A stretch of DNA of 64,000 nucleotides, taken from Siccirubricoccus soli. GTDB lineage: Bacteria > Pseudomonadota > Alphaproteobacteria > Acetobacterales > Acetobacteraceae. Position 1 is the stretch's first letter. Each line of letters starts with the position of its first letter. Location: assembly GCF_024178315.1 (NCBI RefSeq), contig NZ_JAMZIK010000016.1, positions 51,502 through 115,501 on the forward strand. Direction: 5' to 3'. Positions 58,767-64,000 of the stretch are shown here, in pieces. A program made the translations under genes and the position numbers. The notes under the pieces were generated by a model. The model did no database searches, was not told the origin of the DNA, and saw only the letters and a program-made list of their open reading frames with translations.

Positions 58767-59531
58767 TCAGCTCATCGTCAGACCGCCGGAGACACTGATT
58801 GTCTGTCCGGTCATGTAGGCCGCGTCGTCGGAAAGCAGGAAAGCGATGATGCCGGGATAGTCCTCCGGCTGGCCGAGCCGGCGCAGTGGTATGGCGCGCG
58901 CCAGCCCCTCTGCGATCTTGCTGCCGGAGGGCGAAGCGTTGCGGAAATTGTCGAAGAGCGGCGTCTCCGTAGGGCCGGGGCACAGCACGTTGAGGATGAC
59001 GCCCTTTCGCGCCATTTCCCGTGCCATGGTCTTGGTGAACGCGATGACGCCACCCTTGCAGGCTGAGTACACGGACTCTCCCGACGACCCGACGCGACCG
59101 GCGTCAGAGGAGACGTTCACCACGCGCCCGAAGCCCCGCTCGGCCATGCGGCGCAGCACGACATGGTGCATCACCAGCGGGCCATAGAGATTGATGCGGA
59201 TGACCTTGTCCCAGAAGGGACGGTCGGTCTCGAGGAAAGGGATCGGCAGGTCCCAACCCGCCACGTTGGCGAGCCCCTCCACCGGGCCTTCCGATGCCTC
59301 GAAGGCGTCGACCGCGCCCGTTACGGCATCTTGGTCGGCGATATCGGTGGCATAGGCGATGATCCTGCCTGGCAAGCCTCCGGCGAGGCGCACCGTCTCG
59401 GAATTGCCGTCCGCATTCAGGTCAAGGCTGGCGACGATGCAGCCCTCCTCGGCCAACCGCAACGCCGTGGCGCGGCCGATGCCGCTGGCGCCCCCCGTCA
59501 GAACGACCCGTCGTCCAGTCAAACCGCGCAC
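58767..59531 (-). CDS. Short-chain dehydrogenase/reductase (SDR)
   Basis: 254 residues from the GTG at 59531, chosen because GGGGGAG lies 7 bases upstream. Cofactor motif VVLTGGASGIGRATALRLA with DLN after the second strand suggests NAD preference. Catalytic residues are in NVSSDAG and YSACK (Tyr-x3-Lys). It probably oxidises a 3-hydroxyacyl-CoA. First gene of the leftward catabolic operon; the divergent gap upstream carries a GTTC-N8-GAAC site. Confidence 0.9.
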   Translation of the reverse strand: MRGLTGRRVVLTGGASGIGRATALRLAEEGCIVASLDLNADGNSETVRLAGGLPGRIIAYATDIADQDAVTGAVDAFEASEGPVEGLANVAGWDLPIPFLETDRPFWDKVIRINLYGPLVMHHVVLRRMAERGFGRVVNVSSDAGRVGSSGESVYSACKGGVIAFTKTMAREMARKGVILNVLCPGPTETPLFDNFRNASPSGSKIAEGLARAIPLRRLGQPEDYPGIIAFLLSDDAAYMTGQTISVSGGLTMS

Positions 59532-59603
59532 ATCGTTTCTCCCCCGTCCGGCAGGGCGGACCCCGCCATCCTGCCGCGTCACCTTGACGGCGGCATGGCC
59601 GTG

Positions 59604-59621
59604 TGTTCGTAATATAGAACA
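59604..59621. promoter_or_regulatory. Imperfect palindrome, probable IclR-type operator
   Basis: TGTTC at 59604-59608 and GAACA at 59617-59621 flank 8 bases in the gap between the SDR operon (leftward) and the iclR gene (rightward). The arm sequence and 8-base spacing are the same as in the perfect palindrome at 55089, supporting one shared regulator. Autoregulation by the adjacent IclR protein is likely but inferred. Confidence 0.55.
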
Positions 59622-59685
59622 TCGTTCAGTAACCAGGCTAGCCCCAAAATCGACGGGCTAGCCCGGACGCATCGGGGAGGATCGG

Positions 59686-60546
59686 ATGAGCGCAGCGCTG
59701 ATGACGCAACCGCATGCAGCGATGCGGGGCGCAGCGGCGCGCCGCAATCCGCTAGTGAAATCCGCAGCCCGCGTGCTGGAGATCCTGGAGTTCTTCGACA
59801 CGATCCGTCGACCGGTCGGGGCGCAGGAGGTCGCGGAGGCGCTGGGCTATCCCACATCGAGCACCCAGGCCCTGCTTCGGAGTCTCGCGGCGCAGGGCTA
59901 CCTGGCCTGGGACGCGAGGTGCCGGCACTACTCGCCCACGCTGCGCGTGGCCCTCCTCGGCGGCGGCTGGATCGTGCCGGAGCTATGCGGCATGCCGCCC
60001 TTGCGCGCTCTGGTGGATGGCCTCGCGCAACGCAGCGGTGGAGACGTGGCGGTGATGGCGCGCAACAGGGATGTTGCCGAGGCCATCGTAGCGAGTGTTG
60101 GGCGCGGCGGCTCCCTGGCAGGCCGACGTGATTGCCTCTCCGAAGGCGCGTCCGGGCGCTGCCTGCTCGCCGCGGAAGACGACACCGTCATCCGTCGTCT
60201 GCTGCATCGGTTGAATGCCGAGGCCGCGTCACGTCATGCTTCGCCCGCGGATGTCGCGAGCTTTTTGCGCGGCGTGGGGTTGGCGCGTCGCCGTGGCTGG
60301 ATCGCGCTTCGGGATCCGCGCGACAGCCGTCTAGGGCATATCGCCATGCGGTTGATGGCGCGGGGCGCTCCGGACCTTGTCCTCCTCCTCAGCGTGCCCG
60401 CCACCGGGCTGGAAGGGCGCGTGTCCGCATTGGCCAGAACGATGCGCGATGAATGTGAACCTTGGCTGCGGCGTGATCCACCGTCGCCGGCCCCTGGCAC
60501 GGACTGGGCAGGCGGGCCGCCGGTGCCCCTGCGGTCCGCCGGATGA
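59686..60546 (+). CDS. IclR family transcriptional regulator
   Basis: 286 residues. Winged HTH at ~45-75 (AQEVAEALGYPTSSTQALLR) after a basic N-terminus, then a degenerate effector domain (CLSEGASGRCLLAAEDDTVI). The C-terminal ~25 residues are Pro-rich. GGGAGG lies upstream. It diverges from the SDR operon and overlaps the racemase/CoA-transferase gene by 4 bases, so regulator and enzyme are co-translated. Confidence 0.85.
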   Translation: MSAALMTQPHAAMRGAAARRNPLVKSAARVLEILEFFDTIRRPVGAQEVAEALGYPTSSTQALLRSLAAQGYLAWDARCRHYSPTLRVALLGGGWIVPELCGMPPLRALVDGLAQRSGGDVAVMARNRDVAEAIVASVGRGGSLAGRRDCLSEGASGRCLLAAEDDTVIRRLLHRLNAEAASRHASPADVASFLRGVGLARRRGWIALRDPRDSRLGHIAMRLMARGAPDLVLLLSVPATGLEGRVSALARTMRDECEPWLRRDPPSPAPGTDWAGGPPVPLRSAG

Positions 60547-61703
60547 ACAAGGAGAACAGGATGGGACCCCTCGCCGGCGTTAGGATCATCGAACTCGCGG
60601 GCATTGGTCCCGCGCCGATGTGCGCCATGCTGCTCGCGGATCTCGGCGCCTCGGTGCTACGCATCGACCGGCCGGATCCGCCCGAACTCGGCTTCAAACG
60701 GCCACTTCGCTTCAACCTACTATTGCGCGGTCGTCAAACCATCGCACTCGACCTGAAGCAATCGGCGGCGCGTGACCTGGTGCTGGAACTCGTCGGCAAA
60801 GCCGATGGGCTGATCGAGGGTTTCCGGCCCGGCGTGACGGAAAGGCTGGGCCTTGGGCCCGAGGACTGCTTCGCTCGCAATCCGCGGCTGGTGTATGGCC
60901 GGATTACCGGCTGGGGGCAACAGGGGCCGCTCGCACAGGCAGCTGGGCATGACTTGAACTACATCGCGCTGACCGGTGCGCTGCATGCAATTGGGCGTGA
61001 GGGTCAGCCGCCATCGCCGCCGCTCAATGTCCTCGGCGACTATGCAGGCGGGTCGCTATACTTGGCTGTCGGTATGCTGGCGGCAGTGATCGAGGCGCGA
61101 ACCTCTGGCAAAGGCCAGGTGATCGACGCTGCCGTAGTGGATGGCACCGCGCATCTGATGGCTACCTTCCATGGGCTGCTGGCGGCCGGCCTCATCCGCG
61201 AGGAACGTGGCGTCAACCTGATGGATTCCGGCGCGCCCTTCTATGATTGCTATGCCTGTGCCGATGGCCGCTTCATATCGGTGGCCCCGATCGAGGGACG
61301 GTTCTTCGCGGAGCTGCTGCGACGCCTCGGCATCGAAGCCGGGGAGGTGCCGCCGCAATCCGACCGATCGCGCTGGCCGGAATTGCGTCGCCGGCTGGCG
61401 GAGACTTTCGCCACACGCACACGCGACGAATGGTGCGCGGTGCTGGAGGGCAGCGACGCGTGCTTCGCGCCCGTGCTGACGATGGAGGAAGCCGCGCGCC
61501 ATCCGCACATGCGGGCGCGGCAGACCTATGTAGAGATCGATGGGGTCGTGCAGCCTGCGCCTGCACCGCGCTTCAGCCGCAGCGTGCCGAAAACGCCCGC
61601 TCCGCCGAAGCCCGCTGAAGCGCAGGACGCCGTTGAGGCGCTCGATGGCTGGCTCGCTCACGAGCGCGTCGAAGCGCTGCGCGGCGCCGGTGTCCTGCCA
61701 TGA
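60543..61703 (+). CDS. CaiB/BaiF family protein, alpha-methylacyl-CoA racemase-like
   Basis: 386 residues. N-terminal GVRIIELAGIGPAPMCAMLL and LLADLGASVLRIDRP are typical of the family. Residues matching the AMACR active site are visible: His in AAGHDLNYIALTGAL (~138) and Asp in VLGDYAGGSLYLAVG (~163). This favours racemisation of 2-methylacyl-CoA over CoA transfer. AMACR would allow beta-oxidation of methyl-branched acids, hinting at a terpenoid or branched substrate for the pathway. Overlaps both neighbours. Confidence 0.87.
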   Translation: MNKENRMGPLAGVRIIELAGIGPAPMCAMLLADLGASVLRIDRPDPPELGFKRPLRFNLLLRGRQTIALDLKQSAARDLVLELVGKADGLIEGFRPGVTERLGLGPEDCFARNPRLVYGRITGWGQQGPLAQAAGHDLNYIALTGALHAIGREGQPPSPPLNVLGDYAGGSLYLAVGMLAAVIEARTSGKGQVIDAAVVDGTAHLMATFHGLLAAGLIREERGVNLMDSGAPFYDCYACADGRFISVAPIEGRFFAELLRRLGIEAGEVPPQSDRSRWPELRRRLAETFATRTRDEWCAVLEGSDACFAPVLTMEEAARHPHMRARQTYVEIDGVVQPAPAPRFSRSVPKTPAPPKPAEAQDAVEALDGWLAHERVEALRGAGVLP

Positions 61704-62131
61704 CGGCGGATTCCGTCGCGCGGCTACAGCGGTTGGTGGACCGTAGCCCGCATAATTCCTGGCTTGGTATGCAGGTCGTGGCTGCGGGTGCGGACGGCGT
61801 GGAGATCCGTGTCGCCTGGCGGGAGGAGTTCATCTCCGCCCCCGAACGGCGTGCTGTGCATGGCGGCGTGCTGGCCGGTCTGGTGGATAGTGGCGCTGTC
61901 TTCGCCGTCATGGCCGCGGCGGACAGCCTCGCGGCCACGGTCGACCTTCGGGTTGATTACCATGCGATTCCGGCTTCTGCGCCTTTGGTAGTGAAGGGCC
62001 GTCTCATTCGGCAGGGGCGCAGCCTGTGTACGGCGGAGGGGTACGTGTACGACGTGAAAAATCAGCTGGTGGCAAGCGGACGTGCAACGGTGATCGTGCT
62101 CAAGCCGAAAGTTGATGCGTCGAGCGACTAA
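61700..62131 (+). CDS. PaaI family thioesterase (hot-dog fold)
   Basis: 143 residues; the ATG overlaps the preceding stop. ERRAVHGGVLAGLVDSGAVFAVM is the family's active-site helix with the HGG element and a downstream Asp; AATVDLRVDYHAIP and ASGRATVIVL complete the fold. It releases free acids from CoA esters, preventing CoA trapping. Last gene of the catabolic block; the second noncoding repeat starts 16 bases later. Confidence 0.85.
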   Translation: MTADSVARLQRLVDRSPHNSWLGMQVVAAGADGVEIRVAWREEFISAPERRAVHGGVLAGLVDSGAVFAVMAAADSLAATVDLRVDYHAIPASAPLVVKGRLIRQGRSLCTAEGYVYDVKNQLVASGRATVIVLKPKVDASSD

Positions 62132-62147
62132 TTCCGGAGTGCCGGCG

Positions 62148-62461
62148 CCCAGAGAGTTTCGTTCCCCGGTTCCCACCGTTGCTCCAGTCGGTCTCCTCAC
62201 AACCTGTCTCTCCTTTCTAGGTCACCGCGCTGAGGCGCAGGTTTCCTGCGGTTTTCCGCCGCGGCCTTGATGGTGCAAGGGCGGAACGAGGCCGAATTTT
62301 CTCTCCGAAATGCCGGAGTCTCTCCAGACCTTGAGGGTTGGCCGATTTACCCAACAAGGTCCAACGCCTTGTTTTTGCGCCATCTATGGCGCGCCTCCCC
62401 TGCTCGGATTCAGCATTTCCATTGCCTGAGCAAAGAATCGGAGAACGGAGAATCTCGCTTC
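62148..62461 (+). repeat. Noncoding direct repeat, copy 2 (pairs with 37174-37488)
   Basis: This copy has the same order of blocks as 37174-37488 and about the same length. Between blocks the two copies differ, so they are old. The stem GTTGG (62337-62341)/CCAAC (62361-62365) sits where copy 1 has GTTAG/CTAAC, a compensated base pair. Both copies begin within 20 bases of a gene stop. No open frame or transposase is present. The remaining ~83 bases to 62544 show nothing recognisable. Confidence 0.7.
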
Positions 62462-62544
62462 GGCCCCGAGCTAGTGGGACACGGACGCGCCTGAGATCGT
62501 ATCCCGAGCCGTTATTAGGCGGCCCTCTTCGGTACGATCTTCCC

Positions 62545-62945
62545 CTAGGCTATGTCGTAGCGATGTCTGACAATGCTGCCGTCCAGGAGCATCTGGATCG
62601 CCTGCTCGATGACCGGGAGGGGCAGGAGGAACCACTCACGGGGGCGGAAAGGCTTGCCGAAGCGGTCCATGATTTCGATGTCCAGGCGGGCGACATCGAA
62701 GAACCGGTGCAGCAGGTTCTCAACCTTGTTCGCGTTCAGGTTCACGGTGTCATACGTCCGCACCGGATGGACCGGGGCCAGCAGGAAGGTCGGGTCATCC
62801 TGAGCGCGAGCAATGCGCTCCTCGAAGCGCCCTGCCGTGAACCCGATTTTGAACAAGCTGCCGTCGAGTTTCTTGACCTCCGGGAGCGCCGATAGGCTCT
62901 TCACCACGTAGAGGCAGCCCGTTACCCGGTCCTTCGGAGAACCGG
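62545..62945 (-). pseudogene. GIY-YIG/T5orf172-type protein, 3' remnant
   Basis: The frame reads VTGCLYVVKSLSALPEVKKL, SLFKIGFTAGRFEERIARAQ, then MDRFGKPFRPREWFLLPLPV, matching the C-terminal GIY-YIG (T5orf172-like) domain of a longer helicase/nuclease-associated protein. The N-terminal portion is missing; the coding signal breaks near 62945. It is probably phage- or defence-derived scrap. Confidence 0.65.
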
Positions 62946-63170
62946 CCATCATGCTTGGCCGGCAGCATGGACCCGACGAGGCGGCGGCCTTCACGCGCCT
63001 GCTCGAGCTCGGGGTGCTGCTGCAGGCGCTCGGCATCGAGCCGGCGAAGTGGAATCGCGCCGACCAAATGCGCGTCTCGGCAAGGCGGCCGCGCCGCCTG
63101 GATCTCCTCGCGACGGGTTCCAGGTGGTGGGCATGACCGCGACGCTCGACGACATGGCCGGCGTCGCGGA
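62946..63170. other. Mosaic scrap between two remnants
   Basis: About 225 bases joining the T5orf172 fragment to the ParB fragment. On the plus strand a short stretch has protein-like character (DEAAAFTRLLELGVLLQALG) but no start or identifiable family. Likely a further piece of a deleted prophage gene. Confidence 0.35.
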
Positions 63171-63401
63171 GAGCCGGATCGCCGGCACGGTGTCAAGGCC
63201 CAGCGCCTTGGCGGCCAGGACGCGGCCGTGGCCGGCGACCAGCACGCCAGCATCGTCCACCAGCACCGGGACGTTGAAGCCGAACTCGGCGATCGAGGCG
63301 GCGAGTTGCGCCACCTGCGCCTCCGGGTGCGTCCGGGCATTCGCCGCATAGGGCGCGAGCGAGGCCACCGGCATCATCTCGACGCAAAGGTCAGGCAGCA
63401 T
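63171..63401 (-). pseudogene. ParB-like domain, 5' fragment (copy of 340-1608 gene)
   Basis: The ATG at 63401 starts 77 codons matching the ParB-like start of the gene at 340 (MLPDLCVEMMPVASLAPYAA and GHGRVLAAKALGLD), with about nine of ten residues identical. The match stops abruptly after VPAIRL at 63171, and the methylase domain is gone. It overlaps the upstream methylase fragment by 11 bases, the same overlap seen at 340-350. Confidence 0.8.
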
Positions 63402-63732
63402 CGGCGATGGCCTCCACGCGCGCCGCAGCGACGGCGTCGTAGTCCCGCCCATCCTCGGCCAGGGTGACCGACAGGTCCGGGTGCAGCGGGCGCCAGCGGG
63501 CGATGGCCAGGTCGACATAGGCCGGCGCGAGTTCGATGGCCCGCACCCGCCGGCCGGTTCGCTGGCCAGCCAGGATGGTGGTGCCGGAGCCGGCAAACGG
63601 CTCGAACACCACCTCGCCCTCGTCGGTGTAGGCCTGGATCAGGAACTCGGGCAGCGCGACCGGGAAGACCGCCGGATGCTCGGTCTCGATGCCGCGGCCC
63701 TTGTGCCGGGTGACCCTGCTGGCCCCGGACAT
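63391..63732 (-). pseudogene. Phage DNA methyltransferase fragment, interrupted by IS481 element
   Basis: 113 residues matching the C-terminus of the methylase at 1-350 (RHKGRGIETEHPAVFPVALP and FAGSGTTILAGQRTGRRVRA). The N-terminal DPPY half is missing because sequence from ~63735 onwards belongs to an insertion sequence. The ATG at 63732 is therefore accidental. Oriented opposite to the copy at the window start. Confidence 0.8.
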
Positions 63733-63752
63733 TGTCGAGGCGATCCTGAATG

Positions 63753-64000
63753 CTAGCTGTTTGGTTTCGGGATTTGGTGGTGCGGGTCATGGATGAACCT
63801 GGACGGCTCCTCTGTCCAGGCTTTGCAGATAGCTTCGGGGGGTGTGAGGCCGGGTAGGGTCTTCAGCCGGCGGGCGAAGTTGCAGGCGATGATGACGTTG
63901 GCCAGGTGCTGTCGGAGCTGCTGGTGGCTCTCGTAGTGGAACCGCTTGACGGTGGCCTCTTTGATGGTTCGGTTCATTCGCTCGACCTGACCGTTGGTCC
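63753..64000 (-). mobile_element. IS481-family transposase, C-terminal part (continues beyond window)
   Basis: The minus-strand frame is open to the window edge and reads NGQVERMNRTIKEATVKRFH, then NFARRLKTLPGLTPPEAICK and a typical short tail. This is the end of the DDE integrase core of IS481-type transposases; ERMNRTIK carries the final acidic residue of the triad. The element end should lie close to 63735, inside the methyltransferase gene, which it interrupts. Confidence 0.85.

Overview
The DNA is GC-rich with the codon usage of an alphaproteobacterium. The protein set (MbfA, Bug-type receptors, a lambda/GTA-like siphoprophage, a Dnd cluster) points to an Acetobacteraceae/Roseomonas-like or rhizobial-type host. 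That placement is an inference. No rRNA, tRNA, CRISPR array or replication origin was seen.

Layout. (1) 1-23570: the structural half of a lambda-like siphoprophage. It begins with a ParB/DNA-methyltransferase locus and two small leftward genes. Then follow, in lambda order, small and large terminase, gpW-like connector, portal, a fused prohead protease/major capsid protein, decoration protein, head-tail connector, tail terminator, tail tube, tail assembly chaperone with a -1 frameshift site (GGGAAAC), tape measure, tail tip and tail spike. A leftward TauE/SafE transporter sits between tail tube and chaperone as a moron-like insert. Integrase, repressor, replication and a recognisable lysis cassette are not in the window. 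(2) 23581-37163: a protein-quality-control island resembling the transmissible locus of stress tolerance (ClpK/heat-resistance island). It holds a TrxC-type thioredoxin, an SDH/Clp-fold membrane proteinase, rhomboid protease, MbfA iron exporter, DegP-like protease, PsiE, FtsH, a ClpK/ClpG disaggregase, an NDUFS4-like protein, three small heat-shock proteins and an HtpX-like protease. It abuts the tail-spike gene with only 10 bases between stop codons. (3) 37725-47981: a DNA phosphorothioation (Dnd) cluster: dndB, a GIY-YIG nuclease, a frameshifted Dnd-associated methyltransferase, an M15-like protein, a stand-alone sulfur-binding-domain protein, a DndE-HerA fusion, DndD, a small Dnd-associated protein and DndC. 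No dndA or dndFGH is present. (4) 48106-49301: the 3' end of a large serine recombinase with its small partner gene, joined head-on to the 3' end of a second tail-spike gene. (5) 49414-62131: catabolic genes for an unidentified organic acid or acyl-CoA: three Bug-type periplasmic receptors, two IclR regulators, enoyl-CoA hydratases, acyl-CoA dehydrogenase, MaoC hydratase, SDR dehydrogenase, two class III CoA-transferase/racemase proteins, a quinone oxidoreductase and a thioesterase. (6) 62148-64000: a mosaic of remnants: a noncoding repeat copy, a T5orf172-type fragment, an inverted truncated copy of the ParB/methyltransferase locus at base 1, and the end of an IS481-family transposase.

How the parts relate. 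The stress island and the Dnd cluster lie between pieces of two related prophages. A pair of diverged ~315-bp noncoding direct repeats (37174-37488 and 62148-62461) brackets the Dnd cluster plus the catabolic block. The window reads as an integration hotspot where phage, stress-tolerance and epigenetic/defence cargo have accumulated.
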